Assembly (NCBI RefSeq): GCF_947488135.1
Contig: NZ_CANKYW010000001.1
Location: 620,001-684,000, forward strand
Length of the DNA stretch: 64,000 nt
Source of the DNA: an uncultured Marivita sp.
Lineage (GTDB): Bacteria; Pseudomonadota; Alphaproteobacteria; Rhodobacterales; Rhodobacteraceae
Direction: 5' to 3'
The notes under the pieces were generated by a model. That model was not told where the DNA came from and made no database searches. It saw only the letters and a list, made by a program, of their open reading frames with translations. Position 1 is the first letter of the stretch; every line of letters starts with the position of its first letter. The translations under genes and the position numbers were made by a program. Of this stretch, positions 9,464-18,235 are shown one piece after another.

Positions 9464-10668
9464 GCCGCGCCTTTCTGATCGTGATGGACTCCGTCGGTAT
9501 TGGCGGTGCGCCGGATGCTGACCAATTCTTCAATGCAGGCACTCCTGACACCGGGGCCAACACGGTCTTGCACATCGCCGAAGCCTGCGCCGAGGGCCGT
9601 GCCGAAGACGGTCGCAGCGGCCCGTTGCGCGTGCCGACGCTCGATGCGCTGGGCCTTGGCCGTGCGGTCGAACTGGCCTCTGGACACAAAGCCCCCGGCC
9701 TTGACGCCGATCCGAGCGGGCGCTGGGGCGCCGCGACGGAGGTCTCCAAGGGCAAGGACACGCCGTCAGGCCATTGGGAACTGGCCGGCCTGCCAGTGCC
9801 TTGGGAATGGACCTATCTGCCCGACACAGTGCCATCCTTCCCGGACGATATCACTGCCCGCATCTGCGAATTGGCGGGCACCGACGGGATCCTCGGCAAC
9901 TGCCACAGCAACGGCATCAAGGTGATCGAGGATTTCGGCGCCGAACATCTGCGCACCGGCAAGCCTATCTGCTACACCTCCGCCGACAGCGTTCTGCAGA
10001 TCGCGGCGCATGAAGAGGCGTTCGGCCTCGACCGGTTGCTGAAGCTGTGTCAGGACCTCGCGCCGATGTGTCACGACCGCCGCATCGGGCGTGTCATCGC
10101 GCGTCCTTTCGTCGGAGAAGAGGGCAATTTCGAACGCACCACCAACCGCCGCGACTATGCCATCGCGCCGCCGGAACCCGTCCTGACGAACTGGGTGCAG
10201 GACGCGGGGCAAGCCGTGATCGGCATTGGCAAAATCGGCGACATCTTCTCGATGTCCGGCATCGAGGCGGTCCACAAAGGCTCTGACGCGCAGCTCATGC
10301 AGCACTTGGAGCAGCAGGTGAACACCGCGCCCGACGGTGCCCTGATCTTTGCCAATTTCGTCGAATTCGACAGCAAATACGGCCATCGGCGGGACGTGTC
10401 GGGCTATGCCCGCGCCCTTGAATGGTTCGACGCGGAACTGGCCAAGCTCCTGCCGAAGCTGAAAGCGGATGACCTGTTGCTCATCACCGCGGATCATGGC
10501 AACGACCCGACATGGATCGGAACGGATCACACACGTGAACGCGTGCCGGTTCTGATGGCAGGCGCGGGCACGGGCAGCATTGGCCATGTGGGATTTGTCG
10601 ATGTCGCGGCCAGCATCGCCACACATCTGGATGTGGCGCCAAGAGGATCGGGGCGGAGTTTCCTGTGA
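9460..10668 (+). CDS. deoB: Phosphopentomutase
   Basis: A 402-residue alkaline-phosphatase-superfamily mutase that converts (deoxy)ribose-1-phosphate to the 5-phosphate. Metal-site segments are MDSVGIGG at the N-terminus and ADHGNDPTW near residue 345; the phosphorylated Thr lies in the DTPSGHWE region. ATGA overlaps join it to deoA and add. The next step, deoxyribose-phosphate aldolase (deoC), is not in this window, so that gene must lie elsewhere if the pathway is complete. Confidence 0.95.
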   Translation: MSRAFLIVMDSVGIGGAPDADQFFNAGTPDTGANTVLHIAEACAEGRAEDGRSGPLRVPTLDALGLGRAVELASGHKAPGLDADPSGRWGAATEVSKGKDTPSGHWELAGLPVPWEWTYLPDTVPSFPDDITARICELAGTDGILGNCHSNGIKVIEDFGAEHLRTGKPICYTSADSVLQIAAHEEAFGLDRLLKLCQDLAPMCHDRRIGRVIARPFVGEEGNFERTTNRRDYAIAPPEPVLTNWVQDAGQAVIGIGKIGDIFSMSGIEAVHKGSDAQLMQHLEQQVNTAPDGALIFANFVEFDSKYGHRRDVSGYARALEWFDAELAKLLPKLKADDLLLITADHGNDPTWIGTDHTRERVPVLMAGAGTGSIGHVGFVDVAASIATHLDVAPRGSGRSFL

Positions 10669-11708
10669 TGGATGAAGAACAGCGCGACCGACTGAGCCGC
10701 GGCATGGACGAAGAGCAACTTGACCGCATCATGCGCCTGCCCAAGGTCGAACTGCACCTGCACCACGAAGGCGCGGCACCGCCCGCCTTCATCCGGGGCC
10801 TTGCCAAAGAAAAATCGGTCAATCTCGGCGGTGTGTTCAAACCCGATGGCAGCTACGCCTTCCGCGATTTCGTACATTTCCTGAGCGTCTACGAGGCGGC
10901 GACAAGCGTGCTCAAGACGCCCGAGGATTACGCCCGCCTGACCAAAGCGGTGCTCGAGGAAAGCGCCGCAAATGATGTGATCTACAGCGAAACCTTCCTG
11001 TCGCCGGATTTCTGCGGTGGCGGCGATGTCGGCGCGTGGCGCGAATACCTGCATGCGATCATGGACGCCGCCGCTGAGGCCGAGCGCGACCACGGCATCA
11101 TCTTGCGAGGCATCGTCACCTGCATCCGCCATTTCGGTCCGGACAAGGCCAAGGCCGCTGCGCGCTGTGCGGCCGAAACGGCCGGTGACTGGATCACCGG
11201 CTTCGGCATCGCGGGCGACGAAATGAAGGGCAAACCCAAGGACTTCGCCTACGGTTTTGACATGGCGCGCGAAGCCGGACTGCGCCTGACCGCCCATGCG
11301 GGCGAATGGGGCGGCGCGCAATCGGTGCGCGATGCGATTGATGACCTCGGGGTCGAACGGATTGGCCACGGCGTCCACGCGATCAACGATCTCCCACTTG
11401 TGGACAAGCTTGTGGAGAACGAGATTATCCTCGAAGTTTGCCCCGGTTCCAACGTGAACCTCGATGTCTATCCGAGCCTCGCCGCGCATCCCATTGAAAA
11501 GCTGCGCGAACGCGGTGTGAAAGTTACGGTCTCCACCGACGATCCGCCGTTCTTCCACACGACGATGCGTGACGAATACCTCAACCTTGCCCGCACCTTT
11601 GGCTGGGATGAGACTGTTTTCTTCGAGATAAACGACACCGCCGCCCGCGCGGCCTTCTGCGACGAGGACACGCGCACGCGTGTCCTCAAACGACTGGAGC
11701 GCACATGA
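10668..11708 (+). CDS. add: Adenosine deaminase
   Basis: A 346-residue zinc enzyme converting adenosine to inosine. Zinc-binding HLH is in VELHLHHEG, the third His is in TAHAGE, the catalytic residues are in the RIGHG segment, and the final metal Asp is in STDDPP. The start is ambiguous: ATG at 10668 sits in a TGATG junction with the deoB stop, and a GTG at 10665 would add one residue. It overlaps upp by 4 bases. No purine nucleoside phosphorylase gene accompanies it here, although inosine would need one. Confidence 0.93.
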   Translation: MDEEQRDRLSRGMDEEQLDRIMRLPKVELHLHHEGAAPPAFIRGLAKEKSVNLGGVFKPDGSYAFRDFVHFLSVYEAATSVLKTPEDYARLTKAVLEESAANDVIYSETFLSPDFCGGGDVGAWREYLHAIMDAAAEAERDHGIILRGIVTCIRHFGPDKAKAAARCAAETAGDWITGFGIAGDEMKGKPKDFAYGFDMAREAGLRLTAHAGEWGGAQSVRDAIDDLGVERIGHGVHAINDLPLVDKLVENEIILEVCPGSNVNLDVYPSLAAHPIEKLRERGVKVTVSTDDPPFFHTTMRDEYLNLARTFGWDETVFFEINDTAARAAFCDEDTRTRVLKRLERT

Positions 11709-12337
11709 CCGATCACCTGACCATCGTTGACCACCCGCTTGTGCAGCACAAGCTGAGCCTGATGCGCGAGAAAGACACCTCGACCAAATCGTTCCGTCAA
11801 TTGCTTCGTGAAATCAGTCACTTGCTGGCCTACGAGGTAACGCGCAACCTGCCGCTCACCACCAAGCGGATCGAAACCCCGCTTTGTGAGATGGACGCGC
11901 CGGTGATCGACGGAAAGAAGCTCGCCCTGATCTCGATCCTGCGGGCGGGCAACGGTCTGCTCGACGGCATCCTCGAACTCATCCCGGCGGCGCGGGTGGG
12001 CTTTGTCGGCCTTTACCGCGACGAGGAAACTCTCAAGCCGGTGCAATACTATTTCAAGGTGCCCACGCAGCTCGAAGAGCGCGTCACCATCGTCGTCGAT
12101 CCCATGCTCGCCACCGGCAACAGCTCCGCCGCCGCAATCGACCTCGTGAAAGATGCGGGCGCCAAGAACATCATCTTCCTCTGCCTCCTCGCCGCCCCCG
12201 AAGGCGTCGCCCGCATGAAAGAGGCGCATCCCGACGTTCCCATCGTCACAGCCTCGCTGGATTCGCACCTCAACGAGCTGGGCTACATCGTTCCGGGCTT
12301 GGGAGACGCGGGCGATCGGATGTTCGGGACGAAATAG
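11705..12337 (+). CDS. upp: Uracil phosphoribosyltransferase
   Basis: A 210-residue enzyme that joins uracil and PRPP to give UMP. The PRPP-binding loop is [16 protein letters not shown] near residue 130, and the C-terminal uracil-binding [13 protein letters not shown] is intact. It is last in the cdd-deoA-deoB-add-upp operon, whose order lets uracil released by cytidine deamination and phosphorolysis be recaptured. I see no clear terminator hairpin right after it; sequence character changes toward lower GC shortly downstream. Confidence 0.96.
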   Translation: MTDHLTIVDHPLVQHKLSLMREKDTSTKSFRQLLREISHLLAYEVTRNLPLTTKRIETPLCEMDAPVIDGKKLALISILRAGNGLLDGILELIPAARVGFVGLYRDEETLKPVQYYFKVPTQLEERVTIVVDPMLATGNSSAAAIDLVKDAGAKNIIFLCLLAAPEGVARMKEAHPDVPIVTASLDSHLNELGYIVPGLGDAGDRMFGTK

Positions 12338-12397
12338 GCGCCTTGTGTATCGAACGCACCAACAATCTAGCTGAATTTCGGCCCCGTGTGAATCATC

Positions 12398-12763
12398 ATG
12401 CGGGGTATGATTAAGCAGTTGAAAATGCACAGGCACAGCGACGAGACGATCAACACGTCGCTGTATTTCCTACGCGCTCAGATCATCCGTGACGGTGCAG
12501 ATGGGCTAAAGCATGTCGAAGCCCTGATGAAGCTACGCGGGCTTGCCCTTGACGCCTTACCAGTGCCTGAGAAACGCAACAGGCGGTTTCGCAAGGGTCA
12601 GCTACGTCAGGCGATACTTGATGAACTTCGCAAGGGGCCGCGCACGTCACGCCAGATCGCAGAGGCCATAGGGCATGACCGGAGCAACTTTGCTCACACG
12701 CTGCAAGCACTCAAAGCGCGTGGTGTGATTAGGCTGGATGGGTGGGTTTGGTCAGTTGGCTAG
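12398..12763 (+). CDS. Helix-turn-helix protein of an accessory patch
   Basis: A 121-residue basic protein. The C-terminal part (about 69-112: GQLRQAILDELRKG, TSRQIAEAIG, then a recognition-helix-like stretch and a wing ending RLDGWVW) has the look of a winged helix. The N-terminal half has no recognisable motif. Base composition is lower in GC than the flanking salvage operon, and the gene converges on hicB with a 12-base overlap, so it probably belongs to an acquired segment. A second ATG at 12407 is possible. Function unknown; DNA binding is inferred. Confidence 0.55.
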   Translation: MRGMIKQLKMHRHSDETINTSLYFLRAQIIRDGADGLKHVEALMKLRGLALDALPVPEKRNRRFRKGQLRQAILDELRKGPRTSRQIAEAIGHDRSNFAHTLQALKARGVIRLDGWVWSVG

Positions 12764-13168
12764 TAGCTTTTTTGACCCTCTGAAAACGGTAGCACTTGCC
12801 GCTTCAAACAGCGGAAGATTGCGCTCCCAACTAGAAGACACACCATCTACCGCTTCTTCCAAAGCCCTCTCTAACTCAATTATTCGCGTATCGGCTTTGT
12901 CTAGGATCGCCATCATCGCCTTGAGCGCAGCCATCATGGACTTACGTTCTTGTGCAGCGCGTTCTACCGAAACGCCGGGACGCGGCAGATCAAATCCCTG
13001 GGCAGTCTTCATCTCTATCCACTCAGCCATTGCCTGCTGTGTGTTTTCAAGCGCCTCTTCACGAGTATCACCGTCAGACATGCAGCCTTGAAGGTCTGGT
13101 ACAAAACCCACAAATCCGCCGCCGTCTTCCTCAGAAAGAGGAAGGATTACAATAACATAGTCAGCCAT
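12752..13168 (-). CDS. hicB: HicB-family antitoxin
   Basis: A 138-residue antitoxin. The first ~52 residues have the HicB fold pattern: a beta-rich start, DGGGFVGFVPDLQGC, then the DTREEALEN helix. The C-terminal ~75 residues (many Ala, Lys and Glu, with ADTRIIELERALEEA) look helical and replace the usual short DNA-binding tail; the DNA contact may be made here. The ATG at 13168 overlaps the hicA stop by a few bases, the standard toxin-first coupling. It should neutralise HicA and repress the operon. Confidence 0.8.
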   Translation of the reverse strand: MADYVIVILPLSEEDGGGFVGFVPDLQGCMSDGDTREEALENTQQAMAEWIEMKTAQGFDLPRPGVSVERAAQERKSMMAALKAMMAILDKADTRIIELERALEEAVDGVSSSWERNLPLFEAASATVFRGSKKLLAN

Positions 13169-13430
13169 CGCCTTTATCCTCCTCAGCATCTTGGTGCGCT
13201 GATACATAACCTACCAGCTTCTTTATGTATATCGGTTTAATTGGGCGATTTGATGGAATCGTCAAGATGCCCTCCAAGTGTTCGCTACTCACTTTCCAGT
13301 GCGATCCACCCCCGCTAGGGGGCGCGCATTCTAAATTGTAGTATTCGCAAACTTTTTGAACTTCTTTGATTGTCCAATCATCTCTGGGGTTTATCCCCAT
13401 CTTTTCCAATATCTTTTTAGCTTTGGCCAC
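13161..13430 (-). CDS. hicA: HicA-family mRNA interferase toxin
   Basis: An 89-residue protein with the double-stranded-RNA-binding-like HicA fold. The key Gly-Ser-His (catalytic His) is in SGGGSHWKV, followed by LTIPSNRPIKPIYIKK, typical of HicA C-termini. About 30 residues (KKILEKMGINPRDDW and onward) precede the core found in the ~60-residue classical toxins. It begins with GTG at 13430 and overlaps hicB, so stoichiometry is set by coupled translation. HicA cleaves mRNA in translation arrest; here this follows from family membership only. Confidence 0.8.
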   Translation of the reverse strand: MAKAKKILEKMGINPRDDWTIKEVQKVCEYYNLECAPPSGGGSHWKVSSEHLEGILTIPSNRPIKPIYIKKLVGYVSAHQDAEEDKGDG

Positions 13431-13465
13431 ACACCACTCCGACTCAATCTATAGTTTAGTGTGGC
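13426..13465 (-). promoter_or_regulatory. Candidate hicAB operator (inverted repeat)
   Basis: GCCACAC (13426-13432) and its exact complement GTGTGGC (13459-13465) flank the hicA start with 26 bases between. HicB proteins autorepress by binding inverted repeats at their promoter, so this pair is a reasonable operator. One arm overlaps the GTG start codon. No experiment or alignment backs it. Confidence 0.35.
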
Positions 13466-13481
13466 AAAATGACATTTATCG

Positions 13482-13709
13482 TCAAGCCGCCCGTTGCCAG
13501 TAGCCCTTCCAGTTGCGCGACACACTTGCGTCCATTGCATTACTAACCAGCGCGTGTGCCAGTGCACCGTTGTCGGTGCGGCGATTGTCTTCCAGCCATG
13601 CGGCGTGGTTCGCGTACTGGTAAAGGTACTGCGGGCCAACACAATGGTGCTGACACATGATCATGCCGAATAGACCTTTACACTCAATACCCTGACGGGC
13701 AGTCTTGGC
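13482..13709 (-). pseudogene. Transposase C-terminal remnant (IS1595-like)
   Basis: An open stretch of 75 codons without a proper start. Its residues (QHHCVGPQYLYQYANHAAW, then ED-NRR-TDNG, then VSRNWKGYWQRA) resemble the last part of IS1595-group DDE transposases, where His-His-Cys-Val and the closing Asn-Trp-x-Gly-Tyr-Trp-Gln recur. The N-terminal and catalytic parts are missing and I see no terminal inverted repeats, so this is a decayed insertion next to hicAB. Family assignment is from memory of the motif. Confidence 0.55.
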
Positions 13710-13731
13710 TCACATCTGTGGGGACAGAGAC

Positions 13732-14352
13732 ATGATCAGACTATCGCTGGCCGCCTTGGCCGTTGCGGGCCTTGTGGCTTTTTCGACGAGTGGGGCGGTT
13801 GCCCAGGGGTTGCAGGTCACGCCACCGGCCGAACTTCCTCCGGCGGGTTTCGAGGAGCGGCAATATGTCGACAGCCGGGGCTGCGTTTACGTGCGCGCGG
13901 GGGTGGACGGGGCCGTAAACTGGGTGCCGCGGGTCGCACGGGATCGTCAGCCGATCTGTGGCCAGCAGCCGACGCTCGTCCGCCAGCAGCCCGTCACCGT
14001 GGCTGAGGCCGGGCCTGTCATCATCACACCGCAACGCGTGGTGCCGTCGGTTCCCAAGCGGACCGTGACCTTGCAGAAATACGTTCCCGCCCAGCCGCGT
14101 GTGCGCGAGGAACGGATCGTGCCGAAACACGTGTACGACGCGCAGGGAGATACCTTGCCCGCCGTGCCGAAGGGATATCAGCCCGCTTGGGAGGACGACC
14201 GCCTGAACCCGCACCGCGCCCACATGACCCGTCAGGGCTACCGTGCGACCCAGCAGGTCTGGAGCAACACGGTGCCGCGCACGCTTCTGCGCGAGGGTCA
14301 GAGGATCAAGGAGCCGGTAATCGTCGGACGCGGCAAGGGCCTCGGCCACTAG
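13732..14352 (+). CDS. Secreted protein with conserved Rhodobacterales Cys-rich motif
   Basis: A 206-residue exported protein. A Sec signal peptide ends near residue 25 (FSTSGAVAQG). The segment VDSRGCVYVRAGVDG, then a Trp-Val-Pro-Arg-Val and an Arg-Gln-Pro-Ile-Cys-Gly stretch (residues 45-85), resembles the region found in larger SPOR-domain proteins of the same order. No SPOR domain is visible here. The remainder is rich in Pro, Val and Arg and probably extended. The ATG at 13732 is preferred over the upstream TTG. Likely envelope-associated; function unknown. Confidence 0.7.
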   Translation: MIRLSLAALAVAGLVAFSTSGAVAQGLQVTPPAELPPAGFEERQYVDSRGCVYVRAGVDGAVNWVPRVARDRQPICGQQPTLVRQQPVTVAEAGPVIITPQRVVPSVPKRTVTLQKYVPAQPRVREERIVPKHVYDAQGDTLPAVPKGYQPAWEDDRLNPHRAHMTRQGYRATQQVWSNTVPRTLLREGQRIKEPVIVGRGKGLGH

Positions 14353-14353
14353 A

Positions 14354-15379
14354 TCATTCGCCGCAAATTCCCTGCAAGCGCAGCCAGTCCGCATCGCTGA
14401 GCACCGGGCGCGGGTCCTTGCCCGCCATCGGGTCGGCTTCGATCAGGGGCAGGGTGCTTTCCCCGGTGATATCGACGGCATAGGCATAGGGCGTCGTACG
14501 CAGTTCCGCCATCTCGAACCCGGCGATGATGACATCGTTGGAAAGCGCGATCGGCTCTCGATTGAGCAGGTATTCACTGTAACGTTGCAGATCGTCATCG
14601 GCCATCTCGCCGGTGGTCAAAAGCCGCAGGCTCGACCAGAGCCCGGTCTCGATCAGCATTTCCTCCAGCGGATCCTGGCTCAGCGCACGCAGGCGTTCGG
14701 TCAAGACATAGCCTGCGGTGACATCCGGTTCCTCGGGGTCTTCGATCAAAGCACGGTTCAACAGGATGCGCCCGCCCGGCAAATGCGCCGTTTGCGCTAC
14801 GCCTCCCGGGAGCACGACCAATGCCCCGCGCTGCGCCGGGCCAAGAACGCGCGACGCCAGTCGCCGCAGCGGTTCGCGCGCATCGCGTGTCATGCAGGCT
14901 TGACCCGAAATCCGCATGATCCGCGCCAACAGGGCATCGCCGATCTCGACCCGCTTTACCGCCGGAACCACCTGCACCGTGTGCCGCAAGAGCGCATCGG
15001 GCAACCAAAACACGATCCCGGCCACAACCGTCGCCGCGATGGCACCGGTGATCCAGAAGCGCAGCTTGCCGGGTTTCGGGCGGCTTTTGTCGATGGCCGC
15101 GCGGATCCGTTCGATCGCGTCGATCATCTGCGCGCTGTTTTCGCCGAACTCGAGCGTTTCGCCGGGATCGCCGTCGGGATGGTAAATGGCCGGGCGCTGC
15201 CCTTTGTTGGCGCGGGCGACGGCAGCGATGGACCAATGCGCTAGCACGTTTTCGCGAAGATCGAGGATCGTCAGAGAGGCATCACCCAAGGACACGATGA
15301 CATCCTTGCGCTGGTCGGCGGGCGTTGCACGCCAGACACCTTCGGCCTCAAGCCGTTGAAATTCCTTCAGCGCGGTCAT
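14354..15379 (-). CDS. Single-pass membrane protein resembling an inactive M48 peptidase
   Basis: A 341-residue protein. Residues 1-~105 are soluble, one membrane segment lies at about 108-127 (FWITGAIAATVVAGIVFWL), and the ~210 residues after it are probably periplasmic. The stretch LPGGRILLNRALIEDPEEP and the LTERL about 15 residues later are laid out like the 'GG-x-I-x-x-x-R-x-L ... HExxH' core of M48 metalloproteases, but with no HExxH. I therefore read it as a possible degenerate peptidase fold. It is convergent with the secreted-protein gene, the stops being one base apart. Confidence 0.6.
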   Translation of the reverse strand: MTALKEFQRLEAEGVWRATPADQRKDVIVSLGDASLTILDLRENVLAHWSIAAVARANKGQRPAIYHPDGDPGETLEFGENSAQMIDAIERIRAAIDKSRPKPGKLRFWITGAIAATVVAGIVFWLPDALLRHTVQVVPAVKRVEIGDALLARIMRISGQACMTRDAREPLRRLASRVLGPAQRGALVVLPGGVAQTAHLPGGRILLNRALIEDPEEPDVTAGYVLTERLRALSQDPLEEMLIETGLWSSLRLLTTGEMADDDLQRYSEYLLNREPIALSNDVIIAGFEMAELRTTPYAYAVDITGESTLPLIEADPMAGKDPRPVLSDADWLRLQGICGE

Positions 15380-15449
15380 GCGGGCTGCTCTGCCTCGTTG
15401 ATTGGGTTCAGACTACACCCGCAACAGCTTGTGCGCAATGCGGCACAGC

Positions 15450-17078
15450 CTACAAGGCCTTGGCGCGTTCGCGCAGCTGGAATTTCTGGATCTTGCCCGT
15501 TGATGTCTTGGGGAGTTCCTCGAACACCACTTTCTTGGGGGTCTTGAAGCCCGCAAGCCGTGACCGAGCGAAGGCGATCAGTTCTTCTTCGGTTGCGCTG
15601 TGGTTGCCCTTGAGTTCGACAAAAGCGCAGGGCACCTCGCCCCATGTTTCGTCGGGCTTGGCGACCACGGCACAGAGCAGCACCGCGTCATGCGCCATGA
15701 GACAGCCTTCAACCTCGACCGAGGAAATATTCTCACCACCCGAGATGATGATGTCCTTCGCACGGTCGGCGATCTGGCAGTAATTGTCCGGGTGCATCAC
15801 GGCGATGTCGCCGGAATGGAAATGCCCGCCTTCGAACGCCTCTTCGGTGGCTTTCGGATTCTTCAGATAGCCCTTCATGACCGCGTTGCCCCGAATGACG
15901 ATCTCGCCCTGGGTCTTGCCATCGCGCGGTACGGGTGTGCCGGTGTCGTCCAGAACGTCGATCTTTTCCATCATCGGGAAGGCCACACCCTGACGGGCCT
16001 TGATCGCGGATTTGGCATCTTGATCCAGACCGTCCCACGCGTCGCCATTCCAGACACATTCGGTGACGTGGCCATAGGTTTCGGTCAGCCCGTAAACTTG
16101 CATGACGTGGAAGCCCAAGTCTCCGATCTTGGCCAGCGTCGCCGGGGCAGGGGGCGCGCCTGCGGTGTAAACTTTTACCAGATGGTCAAATTCCCGACGC
16201 TCGCTTGGATCGGAGTTCACGATCATGTTCAGAACGATGGGGGCACCGCCGAAATGGGTCACACCTTCGTCGGCAATCGCGTCATAGATCGCGCGGGCCG
16301 AAATATCGCGACAGCACACCACGGTGCCGCCCAGAAGCGGCATCATCCATGTGTGGTTCCAGCCATTGCAGTGAAACAGCGGAACGATGGTCAGGTACTT
16401 GGGCCGCAGCGCCATCTCCCAGCTCACCGCGGTGCCCATCGTCATGAGATACGCCCCACGATGATGGTAGACCACGCCCTTGGGCCGTCCGGTCGTGCCC
16501 GAGGTATAATTGAGCGCGAGGCTCTCCCATTCGTCCTCGGGCATGATCCACTGGAAATTCGGGTCGGCGGCGGCAAGCACATCTTCGTATTCGGGATACG
16601 CGCTCGTTGCGTTCACGCCCTCGTGCGGGTCGGCCACTTCGATGACCTTGGGTGCAGGTCCCTCCATCTGTTCGATGGCTTCGGCCAAACCCGGCATGAA
16701 TTGCGGATCGCACAGCACCACCTTCGCCTCGCCGTGGTCGAGGATGTAGGCGATGGTATCGACGTCGAGCCGCGTGTTGATCGTGTTGAGCACCGCACCA
16801 CAGGCGGGCACGCCGAAATGCGCCTCGGCCTGTGCAGGGATGTTGGGCAGAATGGTTGCCACCACATCGCCGGGCCTGATCCCCATGTCGACCAGCGCCG
16901 ACGCCAGCCGCGTAACGCGGTCATGGTACTCCCGATAGGTCTTGCGGTGTGGGCCATGCACGACAGCCACGACATCGGGAAACACCTCGGCGGCGCGGTG
17001 CAGATGCGACAGCGGCGTCAGCGGCACATGGTTCGCCGCCCGCTTTTCAAGCCCGGTTTCGTCCCGCATCCAACCCAT
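15450..17078 (-). CDS. AMP-forming acyl-CoA synthetase
   Basis: A 542-residue ANL-superfamily ligase that activates a carboxylic acid to its acyl-CoA through an acyl-AMP. The P-loop is YTSGTTGRPKG, the adenine motif YGLTETYGH follows, the hinge region is DRAKDIIISGGENISS, and the catalytic Lys is in PKTSTGKIQK at the C-terminus. A strong SD (GGAGGATG) sets the ATG at 17078. The substrate class (medium-chain, short or sulfur-containing acids) cannot be told. It is separated from the beta-oxidation cluster at 18236-26664 by two plus-strand genes. Confidence 0.9.
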   Translation of the reverse strand: MGWMRDETGLEKRAANHVPLTPLSHLHRAAEVFPDVVAVVHGPHRKTYREYHDRVTRLASALVDMGIRPGDVVATILPNIPAQAEAHFGVPACGAVLNTINTRLDVDTIAYILDHGEAKVVLCDPQFMPGLAEAIEQMEGPAPKVIEVADPHEGVNATSAYPEYEDVLAAADPNFQWIMPEDEWESLALNYTSGTTGRPKGVVYHHRGAYLMTMGTAVSWEMALRPKYLTIVPLFHCNGWNHTWMMPLLGGTVVCCRDISARAIYDAIADEGVTHFGGAPIVLNMIVNSDPSERREFDHLVKVYTAGAPPAPATLAKIGDLGFHVMQVYGLTETYGHVTECVWNGDAWDGLDQDAKSAIKARQGVAFPMMEKIDVLDDTGTPVPRDGKTQGEIVIRGNAVMKGYLKNPKATEEAFEGGHFHSGDIAVMHPDNYCQIADRAKDIIISGGENISSVEVEGCLMAHDAVLLCAVVAKPDETWGEVPCAFVELKGNHSATEEELIAFARSRLAGFKTPKKVVFEELPKTSTGKIQKFQLRERAKAL

Positions 17079-17183
17079 GCCGCATCCTCCCCAACGTATC
17101 CGCGTCCTTCGACATAGCGCAGAGCCCGTGCGTTGGAAAAGCAAATCCTTGCCTTGGGGCAGGGGCGATGGCACCTCTGACGC

Positions 17184-17834
17184 ATGATCATCTCGCCCGC
17201 CCGCAAATTCATCTTCGTGCACATTCCCAAAACCGGGGGCACGTCGCTTGCGCTGGCCCTCGAGGCGCGGGCGCATCGCGATGACATCCTGATCGGCGAC
17301 ACTCCGAAGGCGATCAAGCGCAGGGGGCGTGTAAAGAAACTGTCGGCCAAAAGCCGTCTGTGGAAACACAGCACGCTGGCGGACCTGGATGGCGTGCTAA
17401 GCCCATCAGATCTGGATGGGATGTTCATCTTCACGCTGGTGCGCAATCCGTGGGACCGCGTCGTCAGCTATTACCACTGGCTGCGCGCGCAGAATTTCGA
17501 TCATGCCGCTGTCGAATTGGCCAAGACGCATGATTTTAGCGGCTTCGTGCTTCACCCCGACACGCAAGCAAGCCTGCGGGCTAACCCGTATGCTCGCTAC
17601 GTCACAGACGCGGCTGGGGCCGAGCGGGCGTCGGCTTTCGTGAGGCTGGAAGATCTGGCAGAAGACCTCGCACCGGTCGAGGCGCATTTGGGGTTTCGAC
17701 TGGACATGCCCCATGCCAACGCCTCGGATCGCCCCAAGGAATACCGCACAGCCTATGACGATCGCACGGCCGAGGCGGTTGCCGAGATGTGCGCCGAAGA
17801 TATCGCGCGTTTCAGCTACCATTTTTCTGCCTGA
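17184..17834 (+). CDS. Sulfotransferase family 2 protein
   Basis: A 216-residue PAPS-dependent sulfotransferase. The 5'-phosphosulfate loop is FVHIPKTGGTSLAL near residue 10, and the 3'-phosphate site is TLVRNPWDRVVSYY near residue 88. Such small bacterial proteins transfer sulfate to cell-surface glycans or small molecules; the acceptor is unknown and no glycosyltransferase lies nearby. The ATG at 17184 begins 105 bases from the divergent synthetase start. Confidence 0.85.
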   Translation: MIISPARKFIFVHIPKTGGTSLALALEARAHRDDILIGDTPKAIKRRGRVKKLSAKSRLWKHSTLADLDGVLSPSDLDGMFIFTLVRNPWDRVVSYYHWLRAQNFDHAAVELAKTHDFSGFVLHPDTQASLRANPYARYVTDAAGAERASAFVRLEDLAEDLAPVEAHLGFRLDMPHANASDRPKEYRTAYDDRTAEAVAEMCAEDIARFSYHFSA

Positions 17835-18003
17835 TTCTTGGGCTATTACAAAAGATGTGCCGCAGATGTCGGCGAATGACAGGCTTGTGCTGCAATGCAG
17901 CAATTCGTCGATGCACAACAAATCGTCTCGCGGCACGGTATCTTTGACCGTCCGCAAGAGACGGCGTCACGCAAGGGAGGACACTTGAAAAAGGAGTTAT
18001 CCC

Positions 18004-18198
18004 ATGTGTCTGACTGTCGAAGCTTTCGCCCTGTTCCTCAACATGATCGCGGTGCCCGAGATCACATCCGAACCCGGCAGGATCGTCGTGCATGCCACGA
18101 CACGCGACGCCCATTGGGTCGCGGTCGAGGATGAATGGTGCACGATGGCGCCGCAGATCGACCGCATGGCCCGACTGGCCGTGCTGCGCGCCGAATAG
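18004..18198 (+). CDS. Small ORF with good ribosome site
   Basis: A 64-residue frame preceded by AAAAAGGAG at ideal distance from the ATG at 18004 and followed at once by a terminator hairpin. The sequence is hydrophobic at its N-terminus (FALFLNMIAVPEI) and then mixed; it has no recognisable motif. The 169 bases upstream hold small hairpins (TGCTGC/GCAGCA near 17890; CCGTC/GACGG near 17950) but no promoter I can call. Its reality depends on the ribosome site and terminator; treat as probable. Confidence 0.5.
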   Translation: MCLTVEAFALFLNMIAVPEITSEPGRIVVHATTRDAHWVAVEDEWCTMAPQIDRMARLAVLRAE

Positions 18199-18201
18199 GG
18201 G

Positions 18202-18227
18202 GTACGCCGGGCATTGGCCCGGCATAC
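18202..18227. terminator. Hairpin between convergent genes
   Basis: GTACGCCGGGC and GCCCGGCATAC pair over 11 positions with one mismatch around an ATTG loop. It lies in the 37 bases between the small plus-strand ORF and the end of the fadJ-like gene, so it can serve both directions. There is no U-run. Confidence 0.55.
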
Positions 18228-18235
18228 CTGCAAGA

